This document shows positions 39,165-47,229 of a DNA stretch of 64,000 nucleotides, in pieces. Origin of the DNA: Kitasatospora sp. MMS16-BH015 (GTDB taxonomy: Bacteria > Actinomycetota > Actinomycetes > Streptomycetales > Streptomycetaceae); the NCBI RefSeq assembly GCF_002943525.1, contig NZ_CP025394.1, forward strand, positions 1,860,001 through 1,924,000, in the 5' to 3' direction. The stretch's first letter is position 1. Every line of letters starts with the position of its first letter. The position numbers were made by a program, and so were the translations under genes. A model generated the notes under the pieces. It worked only from the letters and a program-made list of their open reading frames with translations, made no database searches and was not told the DNA's origin.

Positions 39165-40964
39165 ATGTGCCGCATCTACGGCCACTTCGGCGGCGCCCCC
39201 GTCGACCGCGAGGTGCTGCGGGCCGTCGCCCGGGGCATGCACCACGGCGGCCCCGACGAGCAGACCCTGCACCTCGCCGACACCTGGTCGCTGGGCAACA
39301 ACCGCCTCGCCATCCAGGGCATCAGCCACGGCCACCAGCCCTTCACCCTGGGCGAGGCCACCTGCGTCTTCAACGGCGAGATCTACAACCACCGCGAGTT
39401 GCGGGCCGAACTCGCCGCCCAGGGCCACCGGTTCGAGGGCGACTGCGACGGCGACGTGCTGCTGCCGCTCTACCGGAAGTACGGCGACGCCTTCGTCTCC
39501 CGCCTGGAGGGCATGTACGCCATCGCGGTGGTGGACCGGCGCGGGGCCGAGCCCTGCCTCAAGCTGTTCAACGACCACGCCGGCATGAAGTCGCTCTACT
39601 ACCACCTCTCCGCCGACGGCCGCCGGCTCAGCTTCGCCTCCGAGCTCGAATCACTGGCCCGCTTCCCGGACTTCCCGAGCGAGCTCGACCCGCTCGCGGT
39701 GGACCGTTACCTGGGCGGCAAGGCCGTCTGGGGCCCGGGCACCATGTACGCCGGGGTCCGCACCCTGGTGCCCGGCACCGTGCTGACCTTCGCGGGCGGC
39801 AAGCTGACTGAGCGTCAGATCGAACTGGCTCCCGCCGAGTTGGACTGGCCCGGTGGCGAGCCGAGCCTGGCCGGGGCGGGCGAGCTGCTGGACGGGCTGC
39901 TCCAGCGGGAGCTGGGCCGGATGCTGGACGCGGACGTACCGGTCTGTGTGATCACCAGCGGCGGCCTGGACTCCAGCTACACCTCGGCGCTGGCCGCACG
40001 GCTGGTGCCGGACCTGGCCTCCTTCAACATCGCCTACCAGGGAGACTGGCCCAGCGACGAGCGGGAGTTCGCCGCCGAGGTGGCCCGGCACTGCGGCACC
40101 CGGCACCACCAGGTGCTGCTCGACCCGGCCGGCTTCCCGGCGTTGATCGACCGGTTCGTCCGCCACCTGGACCAGCCCAACAACGCCCCGCACAGCCTCT
40201 CCACCTTCGCCCTCTTCGAGGCCATCCACCAGGCCGGCTTCAAGGTGGCGCTGACCGGCGACGGCGCCGACGAGCTGTTCGCCGGCTACGCCCGGTTCGT
40301 CAAGGCGGCCCGGGACGACAGCGCCAGCTGGCACCGCGACTACCAGCCCACCATGGCGGCCGTCCCGACGGCCACCCTGGACGGGCTCTACACCGCCGAG
40401 TACTGGGCCCAAGTCGGCGCCGCCGGCGGTTACTTCGGCGATCGCAGCGCCGATGAGCTCGCCGCCCGGGTGAGCAGCTCCGCGGACAAGCTGGAGACCC
40501 TGCTGCGCTACGACCAGTTCGAGCGCTTCCCGTACTACATCCTGCGCCGGGTCGACCACCTGAGCATGGCGCACTCGGTGGAGGCCCGGGTGCCCTTCCT
40601 CCAGCCGAGCGTGATGCGCTTCGCGCACGCGCTGCCGGCCGGGCTCAAGGTGGTCGGCGAGCAGGTCAAGGCCCCCGTGGTCGAGGCCGCCCGCCGCTGG
40701 GTGCCGCAGAGCGTGATCGACCGCCCCAAGCAGCCGTTCACCCTGCCCATCGCCGCCATGATCAAGCCCGGCCAGGCGCTGCACGAGCTGATCGGCGACA
40801 CCCTGCTCGCCCCCGGCGCCCGCTGCCACGCCTACGTCCGGCCGGAAGCCGTCCGCGAGCTGTTCCGGCTCCAGTCGGAGCGCCCCGGCGCCCACCCGGC
40901 CGAAGTCCTCTGGTCACTCCTGATGCTCGAAACCTGGCTCACCACCAGGCACCTCAACCCCTGA
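39165..40964 (+). CDS. Asparagine-synthetase-type glutamine amidotransferase
   Basis: A 599-residue AsnB-like enzyme. Met-Cys2 at the mature N-terminus (CRIYGHFGG) gives the glutaminase nucleophile, with NGEIYNHRELR completing that domain. The synthetase domain has the PP-loop VCVITSGGLDSSYTSALAARL, LTGDGADELFAGYARF and VPFLQPSVM. It would amidate a carboxylate with glutamine nitrogen via an acyl adenylate. Retention of Cys2 argues against a beta-lactam synthetase, which lacks it. Its cluster location suggests amidation of a precursor or the final peptide. It sits 25 bases after the U32-like gene. Confidence 0.88.
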   Translation: MCRIYGHFGGAPVDREVLRAVARGMHHGGPDEQTLHLADTWSLGNNRLAIQGISHGHQPFTLGEATCVFNGEIYNHRELRAELAAQGHRFEGDCDGDVLLPLYRKYGDAFVSRLEGMYAIAVVDRRGAEPCLKLFNDHAGMKSLYYHLSADGRRLSFASELESLARFPDFPSELDPLAVDRYLGGKAVWGPGTMYAGVRTLVPGTVLTFAGGKLTERQIELAPAELDWPGGEPSLAGAGELLDGLLQRELGRMLDADVPVCVITSGGLDSSYTSALAARLVPDLASFNIAYQGDWPSDEREFAAEVARHCGTRHHQVLLDPAGFPALIDRFVRHLDQPNNAPHSLSTFALFEAIHQAGFKVALTGDGADELFAGYARFVKAARDDSASWHRDYQPTMAAVPTATLDGLYTAEYWAQVGAAGGYFGDRSADELAARVSSSADKLETLLRYDQFERFPYYILRRVDHLSMAHSVEARVPFLQPSVMRFAHALPAGLKVVGEQVKAPVVEAARRWVPQSVIDRPKQPFTLPIAAMIKPGQALHELIGDTLLAPGARCHAYVRPEAVRELFRLQSERPGAHPAEVLWSLLMLETWLTTRHLNP

Positions 40965-40981
40965 CCCCCTAGGAGCTTCCC

Positions 40982-41803
40982 GTGCCCCAGAACCCGCCCG
41001 CCGTACGGTCCCTGCTGGCCGGTGTCACCAAGGACGACATCCGCCGCGACCCCTTCCCGCACATCGTGATCAGCGACGCGCTCCCGCAGGAGCTCTACGA
41101 CGCGCTGGCCGCCACCATGCCGACCGCCGAGTACATCGGCGAGAAGATCGGCAAGAAGATCACCTCGAACGAGCGCTACAACTACATGTCCGAGCACGTC
41201 CTGGGCGACCCGGCGATGGCCCAGGTCTGGAAGGAGTTCGTGACGTACCACTCCTCCCCGGAGTTCTACGCCGAGTTCCTCGACCTCTTCCACGAGGACC
41301 TGGTGGCCAACCTGCCCCAGGTGGAGCAGCAGACCGGCGCCCTGCGCGACCTGCGGGTCGGCCGCCGCAACCGGGACTCCTTCGACACCCACGACATCCT
41401 GATGGACTGCACCGCCGTCATCAACTCGGCCGTCACCGGCCGCCCTTCGGCCTACCGCGGCCCGCACGTGGACAAGCCGTACAAGCTCTTCGGCGGCCTC
41501 TTCTACATGCGCCTGGCCGAGGACGACGCGGTCGGCGGCGACCTGGTGCTCTACAAGTACCGCTCGGATGACCCGAAGTTCCGCACCAGCGCCTCCGAGT
41601 ACGGCGACAGCCGGTTCGACATCGACCCGGAGTACGTGGAGGAGGTGACCACCGTGCCGTACCGCGCCAACACCCTGGTGATGTACCCGATCAACCCGCT
41701 GGCCCTGCACGGCGTCTCGGTGCGCAGCCTGACCGACCACCAGCGCCGGTTCATCGCGCTGGTCGGCGACCTCCAGCACCACCTGTTCGACCTCGCGATC
41801 TGA
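40982..41803 (+). CDS. Fe(II)/2-oxoglutarate oxygenase (prolyl-hydroxylase-like)
   Basis: A 273-residue oxygenase. The iron facial triad is probably His and Asp in GPHVDKPYKLFGG and the distal His in PLALHGVSV, with Arg of HQRRF binding 2-oxoglutarate. NPLALHG and the FYMRLAEDDAVGGDLVLYKY strands fit the 2OG-Fe(II) oxygenase superfamily rather than TauD. It likely hydroxylates an amino acid or carrier-bound residue. GTG start with GGAG seven bases before; 17 bases after the amidotransferase and 10 before the aminotransferase. Confidence 0.85.
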   Translation: MPQNPPAVRSLLAGVTKDDIRRDPFPHIVISDALPQELYDALAATMPTAEYIGEKIGKKITSNERYNYMSEHVLGDPAMAQVWKEFVTYHSSPEFYAEFLDLFHEDLVANLPQVEQQTGALRDLRVGRRNRDSFDTHDILMDCTAVINSAVTGRPSAYRGPHVDKPYKLFGGLFYMRLAEDDAVGGDLVLYKYRSDDPKFRTSASEYGDSRFDIDPEYVEEVTTVPYRANTLVMYPINPLALHGVSVRSLTDHQRRFIALVGDLQHHLFDLAI

Positions 41804-41813
41804 GGTGGCCGAG

Positions 41814-42728
41814 ATGATCCCCTTCGACCAGCGCTCCGGCCGCCTCTGGTACGACGGCAAGCTCGTCGACTGGCCCGAGGCCACCCTGCACGTGCTCACC
41901 CACGGCCTGCACTACGCGAGCAGCGTCTTCGAGGGCGTGCGGATCTACGGCGGCGAGCCGTTCATGCTGCGCGAGCACATCGCCCGGCTGCGGGCCTCGG
42001 CCCGGATCCTCGACTTCGACCTGGAGCACGCGGACGAGACGCTCCGGCTGGCCACCCTGGAGGTGGTGGCCGAGGCGGGCATCACCGACGGCTACGTCCG
42101 GATGAACGCCTGGCGCGGCTCGGAGGTCATCCAGACCGCCGCACTGAAGACCTCGGTGCACACCTCGGTGGCCGCCTGGGAGATCCCGGCCGGCTACTAC
42201 GCGGCGGAGGACGCGCTGGAGACCGGCATCGCACTGGTGACGGCCGACTACCGCCGGCCCTCCCCGCAGTACGCCCCGGTCAAGAGCAAGGCCGCGGGCA
42301 ACTACATGATCGGGACGATCAGCAAGAACCAGGCGCTGCGGGCGGGCTTCGACGACGCCCTGCTGCTGGACGACCGCGGCCTGATCGCCGAGTCCACCGG
42401 CGCGCACGTCTTCTTCACCAAGGACGGCACGCTCCACACGCCGACCACCCGCTGCACCATCGACGGCATCACCCGGGCCTGCGTGCTCGGGCTGGCCGAG
42501 CAGCTGGGCATCCCGGCCGAGGTCGGCGACCTGGCGCCGGAGTTCACGGCCGAGGCGGACGGCGCCTTCGTCTGCGGCACGGCCTGCGAGCTGCTGCCGG
42601 TCTCCCGGATCGACGATCACCGCTACGACCTGCGTGGCAATCTGGTGATCAAACAACTGATCGACGGCTACCGCGAATTGGTGGCCGGTGCCCGCAAGCT
42701 GGAGTTGCACCACCCATGGAAGCAGTAG
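41814..42728 (+). CDS. Branched-chain amino acid aminotransferase (IlvE-type)
   Basis: A 304-residue fold-type IV PLP enzyme. The family start MIPFDQRSGRLWYDGKLV, HGLHYASSVFEGVRIYGG, the PLP lysine in PVKSKAAGNYMIG, the glutamate loop LIAESTGAHVFF and the phosphate-binding TIDGITRACVLGL all match IlvE. In this cluster it probably makes or consumes a branched or modified 2-oxo acid. ATG 41814 fits family N-termini and a GAGG site; GTG 41805 is possible. The AEC transporter gene overlaps its last 13 bases. Confidence 0.88.
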   Translation: MIPFDQRSGRLWYDGKLVDWPEATLHVLTHGLHYASSVFEGVRIYGGEPFMLREHIARLRASARILDFDLEHADETLRLATLEVVAEAGITDGYVRMNAWRGSEVIQTAALKTSVHTSVAAWEIPAGYYAAEDALETGIALVTADYRRPSPQYAPVKSKAAGNYMIGTISKNQALRAGFDDALLLDDRGLIAESTGAHVFFTKDGTLHTPTTRCTIDGITRACVLGLAEQLGIPAEVGDLAPEFTAEADGAFVCGTACELLPVSRIDDHRYDLRGNLVIKQLIDGYRELVAGARKLELHHPWKQ

Positions 42729-43663
42729 CAGCACTCGAAAAGCTCGTCCCCGTCGTGCTCGCCTTCGGGTGCGGCGTGGTCCTCGCGCGGCGGAAGGTGG
42801 TGCCGGCCGAAAGCTCCAAGGTCTTCGCCGACTACGCCTTCCTCTTCGCGGTGCCGTGCTACCTGTTCGGCAACATCTACCGCAGCGACCTCGGCCAGCT
42901 CTTCTACTGGCGGGCGATCGGCGGCTACGCCGCCACCGCGGCGCTGGCCGCCCTGGTGATCGGGCTGGTCGCCCGGGTCGCCGGGACGCGCGAGCCGCGG
43001 GGCATCGCGCTGAGCGTCATGGCGGGGGTGCAGGTGAACACGGCGTACTTCGCCGTGCCCGTGTTCATCATGCTGTTCGGGAACGCGGCGCCGATCTTCC
43101 CGGTGCTGCTCTTCCAGGTCTGCGTGCTCTCCCTCGTGATCATCTCGATCATGGAGCTGGGCCGGCCGACCGCCCAGGGAGGGCCCGTCCAGCGGCTCTC
43201 CCGGGCCGTCGGGGCCTCGCTGGTCACCCCCGTGGTGCTCGCCTGCAACGCGGGCATCCTGTTCAACCTGCTGTCGGTGCCGATACCCAAGCCCTTCCTC
43301 GACAGCTTCGCCTTCGTCGGCGACAGCGCCTCACCGGTCGCCCTCTTCGCCCTCGGCCTGCACCTGGGCGGCTCCGGCCTCTCCATCCGGGGCACCACGC
43401 TCCAGGAGCTCTGGCTGGTCGGCTTCAAGTGCGTGCTCTTCCCCCTGCTGGCCTGGGGGCTCTGCCACTACGCCTTCGGCGTCAGCGGGCCGTGGCTCAC
43501 CTACCTGGTGCTGATCGCCGCGATGCCCGCCCCACAGAACCTGTTCATCTTCGCGCAGCGCTACGACGTCGGTGTCGACATGTCGGCCGCCCTCGTCGTC
43601 AAGAGCTCGCTGGCCGCGCTGCTCCTGCTCCCGCTCTGGGTGCAGTGGGCCGCCCACGCCTGA
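42716..43663 (+). CDS. AEC-family (auxin efflux carrier-like) transporter
   Basis: A 315-residue membrane carrier with ten predicted helices. The repeat structure FGCGVVLARRKVVPAESSKVFADYAFLFAVPCYLF and the inverted second half with SPVALFALGLHLGGSG and AAMPAPQNLFIFAQRYD are typical of the AEC family, which moves organic acids and related small molecules. Inside the cluster, it may take up a carboxylate precursor or export product. It overlaps the aminotransferase gene by 13 bases and is followed 27 bases later by the TauD-like gene. Confidence 0.87.
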   Translation: MEAVAALEKLVPVVLAFGCGVVLARRKVVPAESSKVFADYAFLFAVPCYLFGNIYRSDLGQLFYWRAIGGYAATAALAALVIGLVARVAGTREPRGIALSVMAGVQVNTAYFAVPVFIMLFGNAAPIFPVLLFQVCVLSLVIISIMELGRPTAQGGPVQRLSRAVGASLVTPVVLACNAGILFNLLSVPIPKPFLDSFAFVGDSASPVALFALGLHLGGSGLSIRGTTLQELWLVGFKCVLFPLLAWGLCHYAFGVSGPWLTYLVLIAAMPAPQNLFIFAQRYDVGVDMSAALVVKSSLAALLLLPLWVQWAAHA

Positions 43664-43690
43664 CCCTCTCGTGAAAGGCACAACCACACC

Positions 43691-44653
43691 GTGACCCAGA
43701 CCGCGCACGCCACCCGACTCTCCGTCCGCCAGGTCGCCGGCCGGATCGGCGCCGAGATCTCCGGCGTCGACCTCCGCGAGGAGCTGGACGAGGCCACCGT
43801 GGCCGAGATCCGCCAGGCCGTGCTGGCCCACCGGGTGGTCTTCTTCCGCGACCAGCAGATCGACCACGCCCAGCACGTGGCCTTCGGCCGCCGCTTCGGC
43901 GCCCTGACCCGCCGTCCGGGCAAGAAGCACGGCGTGCACCCCGAGGGCTTCCCGGAGATCCTCACCGTCGACCCGAAGGCCGACGTGGAGCGCTACGGCA
44001 AGGGCTTCGAGGAGCACTACCAGCGCAAGTGGACCTCCCCGCTGGCCGGTTGGCACAGTGACCTGACCCAGGCCGTCAACCCGCCGAACCTCTCCATCCT
44101 GCGCGCCGAATCCACCCCGCTGTTCGGCGGCGACACCCAGTGGACCAACACCGTGGCCGCCTACGAGGGCCTGGCCGCGCCGCTGCGCGCCCTGGTCGAC
44201 ACCCTGCAGGCCGAGCACGCCTTCTTCACCGGCGTGCACCTGCGCCACTCCGACGAGCGCGACCGCGAGATCCTCAAGATCTACTGCGAGGACCCCCAGG
44301 TCGCGATCCACCCGGTGGTCCGGGTGCACCCCGAGACCGGCGAGAAGGCCCTCTTCGTCAGCCCCGGCTCCACCACCCGGATCATGGGCTTCACCGAGCT
44401 GGAGAGCCGCCACCTGCTCGACCTGCTCTTCCAGCACCTGACCAGCGCCGAGTACACCGTCCGCTTCCGCTGGGAGCCGGGCTCGATCGCCTTCTGGGAC
44501 AACCGCGCCACCTGCCACTTCGCGCCCACCGACTTCGCCCACCTGGACGCGGACCGCGTGATGCACCGCGTCACCGTCCTCGGCGAGCCGGCCCTCGGCC
44601 CGGACGGCTTCACCTCCGAGCTCGTCTCCGGCGACCGGCTGGCCGCCTGGTAA
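43691..44653 (+). CDS. TauD/TfdA-family Fe(II)/2-oxoglutarate dioxygenase
   Basis: A 320-residue oxygenase of the TauD family. Iron ligands are His and Asp in LAGWHSDLTQ and the distal His in DRVMHRVTVLGEP; 2-oxoglutarate would be held by the Thr near GGDTQWTN and an Arg after the distal His. Start GTG 43691 follows GTGAAAGGCA. It is the last gene of the cluster. TauD relatives hydroxylate, desaturate or epoxidise amino-acid-derived groups, so with the second oxygenase this implies two oxidative tailoring steps. Confidence 0.88.
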   Translation: MTQTAHATRLSVRQVAGRIGAEISGVDLREELDEATVAEIRQAVLAHRVVFFRDQQIDHAQHVAFGRRFGALTRRPGKKHGVHPEGFPEILTVDPKADVERYGKGFEEHYQRKWTSPLAGWHSDLTQAVNPPNLSILRAESTPLFGGDTQWTNTVAAYEGLAAPLRALVDTLQAEHAFFTGVHLRHSDERDREILKIYCEDPQVAIHPVVRVHPETGEKALFVSPGSTTRIMGFTELESRHLLDLLFQHLTSAEYTVRFRWEPGSIAFWDNRATCHFAPTDFAHLDADRVMHRVTVLGEPALGPDGFTSELVSGDRLAAW

Positions 44654-44692
44654 CCGCCGTCGGTCCGCTTTTAGAGGCGGCTTCCAGGCCCG

Positions 44693-44708
44693 TCTCATGG
44701 GAATCTCA
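44693..44708. promoter_or_regulatory. TCTCA direct repeat upstream of the GT39 gene
   Basis: Two TCTCA pentamers lie 11 bases apart (44693-44697 and 44704-44708), one helical turn, 24 bases before the ATG. OmpR-type response regulators bind such direct repeats; the binder is unknown. Confidence 0.35.
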
Positions 44709-44731
44709 GCGCGGCCCCCGAGCGTGTTCCC

Positions 44732-46981
44732 ATGACCACGACCAGTTCCGTACCTCCGACCAGCGACCCGTGGCCCAAAGCCGCGAACTACCCGCCGCCG
44801 GAGCCTCCGGCGCGGTCCACGGTGCTCTACCCTCCGGTCGACCAGAGCCCGCCCGGCAGCCCGGGCGGGCTACGCACCCTGCCCGCCCGGTTCTGGCGCG
44901 GGCGGCCGGCCGACCCGGCCTGGGTGCGGCCGGCCCTGCTCGGGCTGCTGGCCGCCACCGGGGTGCTCTACCTCTGGGGGCTCTCCGCCTCCGGCTGGGC
45001 CAACGCCTTCTACTCCGCCGCCGTCCAGGCCGGCACCCGCAGTTGGGAGGCCTTCTTCTTCGGCTCCTCCGACGCGGCCAACTTCATCACCGTCGACAAG
45101 CCCCCGATGTCGCTCTGGCCGATGGAGCTCGCCGCCCGGGTCTTCGGCCTCAACTCCTGGACGGTGCTCGGGCCCGAGGCCCTGATGGGCGTGGCCACCG
45201 TCGGCGTGGTCTACGCGACGGTGCGCCGCCGGTTCTCCCCCCTGGCCGGCCTGGTCGCGGGCGCGGCCCTCGCGCTCACCCCGGTCGCCGTCCTGATGTT
45301 CCGCTTCAACAACCCCGACGCGCTGCTCGTGCTGCTGATGGCGCTGGCCGCCTACGGCCTGCTGCGCGCGGTCGAGACCGCCTCCACCCGCTGGCTGCTG
45401 TTCACCGGCGTGATGTTCGGCTTCGGCTTCCTCACCAAGACCCTGCAGGCGGTGCTGATCCTGCCCGCCTTCGCCCTGATCTACCTGGTGGTCGCCCCCA
45501 CCGGCCTCGGCCGCCGCGTCCGCCAGCTCCTGTTGGCCGGCCTGGCCGCCGTGGTCTCGGCCGGCTGGTGGGTGGCCGTGGTCGAGCTGCTGCCGGCCGG
45601 CTCCCGCCCGTACATCGGCGGCTCGCAGGACAACAGCTTCCTCTCCCTCACCTTCGGCTACAACGGCTTCGGCCGGATCACCGGCAACGAGACCGGCTCG
45701 GTCGGCGGCGGTGGCCGCCCCGGCGGCGGCGCGGGCGGCGGCGGGAGCATGTGGGGGTCCACCGGCCTCGGCCGGCTCTTCGGCACCGACATCGGCGGCC
45801 AGATCGCCTGGCTGCTGCCCGCCGCGCTCGCCCTGCTGGTCTTCGGCCTCTGGGCCACCCGCCGCTACGCCCGCACCGACACCGCCCGGGCGGCCTTCCT
45901 GGTCTGGGGCGGCTGGCTGCTCTCCACCGCGCTGGTCTTCAGCTTCATGTCCGGCATCTTCCACCAGTACTACACCGTGGCCCTCGCCCCGGCGGTCGCC
46001 GCCCTGGTCGGCATGGGCGTGGACGGCCTCTGGCGGGCCCGGCACCGGCTCCCGTACGCGGCGGTGCTCGCCGTGGTGGTCGGCGGCACGGCCGTCTGGT
46101 CCTACCTGCTGCTCGGCCGCAGCTCCGGCTTCCAGCCCTGGCTGCGCGGCGCCGTCCTGATCGGCGGCCTGGCCGCCGCGGGCACCCTGCTGCTCGCGTC
46201 CAGGATCACCGGCCCGGCGGCCCGCCGCACCGCCGCCGTCGGCGGCCTGATCGCCCTCGCGGCCACCTTCGGCGGCCCCACCGCCTACGCCCTCGACACC
46301 GCCGCCACCGCACACACCGGCTCCATCCCCACCGCCGGCCCGCGCGTGGCCGACGCCCGCGGCTTCGGCGGCGGCGGCGGCGGCCCGGGCGGCTTCCCCG
46401 GCGGCAACCGCACCGGCCGCACCCGCGGCACCTTCCCGAACGGCGGTCTCCCCGGCGGCGGTTTCCCCGGCGGCACCCGGAACGGCACCGGCCAGACCGG
46501 CAGCCTCCCCGGCGGCGGCACCTTCCCCGGGGGTACGTTCCCCGGCGGCACCTTCCCCGGCCGCACCGGCGAACGCGGCGGCTTCGGCGGCGGTGGCGGC
46601 ATGGGCGGCCTGCTCGACGGCGCCCGGGTCAGCACCGAACTCGCCACCCTCCTCAAGCAGGACGCCGCCAAGTACACCTGGGTCGCCGCCGCCGTCGGCT
46701 CCCAGAACCAGGCCAGCTACCAACTCGCCACCGACGAACCGGTGATGGCCCTCGGCGGCTTCAACGGCACCGACCCCTCCCTCACTCTCGCCGCCTTCCA
46801 GCAGTACGTCCAGCAGGGCCGCATCCACTACTTCATCGGCGGCGGCATGGGCGGCTTCGGCGGCGGCAACCGCTCCGGCGGCTCCACCGAATCCCAGCAG
46901 ATCACCACCTGGGTCGAATCCCACTACACCGCCAAGACCATCGGCTCCGCCACGGTCTACGACCTCACCACCCCCAAGTAA
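44732..46981 (+). CDS. GT39/ArnT-like membrane glycosyltransferase (YkcB-type)
   Basis: A 749-residue polytopic transferase using a lipid-linked sugar. The first extracytoplasmic loop has the family motif WANAFYSAAVQAGTRSWEAFFFGSSDAANFITVDKPP with the catalytic Asp in VDKPP. Helices continue to about residue 510 (LLGLLAATGVLYLWG; AALALLVFGLWATRR; YAAVLAVVVGG). FNNPDALLVLLMAL is another family block. Two Gly-rich inserts are present (GGGGRPGGGAGGGG near 327, and repeated TFPGG units near 590-610). A C-terminal soluble domain follows (WVAAAVGSQNQASYQLATDEPVMALGGFNGTDPSLTLAAF), typical of the YkcB/mannosyltransferase group. Target is unknown. Confidence 0.88.
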   Translation: MTTTSSVPPTSDPWPKAANYPPPEPPARSTVLYPPVDQSPPGSPGGLRTLPARFWRGRPADPAWVRPALLGLLAATGVLYLWGLSASGWANAFYSAAVQAGTRSWEAFFFGSSDAANFITVDKPPMSLWPMELAARVFGLNSWTVLGPEALMGVATVGVVYATVRRRFSPLAGLVAGAALALTPVAVLMFRFNNPDALLVLLMALAAYGLLRAVETASTRWLLFTGVMFGFGFLTKTLQAVLILPAFALIYLVVAPTGLGRRVRQLLLAGLAAVVSAGWWVAVVELLPAGSRPYIGGSQDNSFLSLTFGYNGFGRITGNETGSVGGGGRPGGGAGGGGSMWGSTGLGRLFGTDIGGQIAWLLPAALALLVFGLWATRRYARTDTARAAFLVWGGWLLSTALVFSFMSGIFHQYYTVALAPAVAALVGMGVDGLWRARHRLPYAAVLAVVVGGTAVWSYLLLGRSSGFQPWLRGAVLIGGLAAAGTLLLASRITGPAARRTAAVGGLIALAATFGGPTAYALDTAATAHTGSIPTAGPRVADARGFGGGGGGPGGFPGGNRTGRTRGTFPNGGLPGGGFPGGTRNGTGQTGSLPGGGTFPGGTFPGGTFPGRTGERGGFGGGGGMGGLLDGARVSTELATLLKQDAAKYTWVAAAVGSQNQASYQLATDEPVMALGGFNGTDPSLTLAAFQQYVQQGRIHYFIGGGMGGFGGGNRSGGSTESQQITTWVESHYTAKTIGSATVYDLTTPK

Positions 46982-47015
46982 CCCCTCGGAAGTAGCCCCT
47001 CGGACGCGCCGAGCA

Positions 47016-47075
47016 GGGGCGCGGGGAGCCGCGCGGCCCGTCATCGTCACGGCCGCACACTGGTCCCCGCGCCCC
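47016..47075. terminator. Convergent terminator formed by dispersed GC-rich repeat
   Basis: Perfect 12-bp arms GGGGCGCGGGGA (47016-47027) and TCCCCGCGCCCC (47064-47075) lie between the convergent glycosyltransferase and the 48-residue gene. This is another copy of the dispersed repeat. Confidence 0.65.
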
Positions 47076-47082
47076 AGCTGCG

Positions 47083-47229
47083 CTATCCGAGCCAGCCGCC
47101 GCCCTCCTCCACGGCCGCCAACAGCCGCACCTGGTACTCCTGGTGCACCGTCAGCACCGTCGCGTGCGCCCGCTGCAGCGCCACGATCAACTCGGCCACC
47201 AGCTCGGCCGACTCCTGTGCCTCGCTCAT
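47083..47229 (-). CDS. 48-residue helical protein co-translated with the PfaA-like gene
   Basis: This short gene encodes a 48-residue, mostly helical protein (begins MSEAQESAELVAELIVALQ, ends EEGGGWLG). Its ATG overlaps the TGA of the large upstream gene as ATGA, the usual sign of coupling. The amphipathic pattern AxxTVLTVHQEYQVRLLAAV recalls the helix after the AT domain in the large protein (LELHHRFLTTQLETARAL), so it may be a docking or dimerisation helix for it. No homologue is recognised. Confidence 0.6.
   Translation of the reverse strand: MSEAQESAELVAELIVALQRAHATVLTVHQEYQVRLLAAVEEGGGWLG

Noticed and set aside
39165-40964. Beta-lactam synthetase identity for the AsnB-like protein
   Set aside because: The protein keeps the N-terminal glutaminase Cys and the normal AsnB blocks, which beta-lactam synthetases lose; no other beta-lactam gene is nearby.
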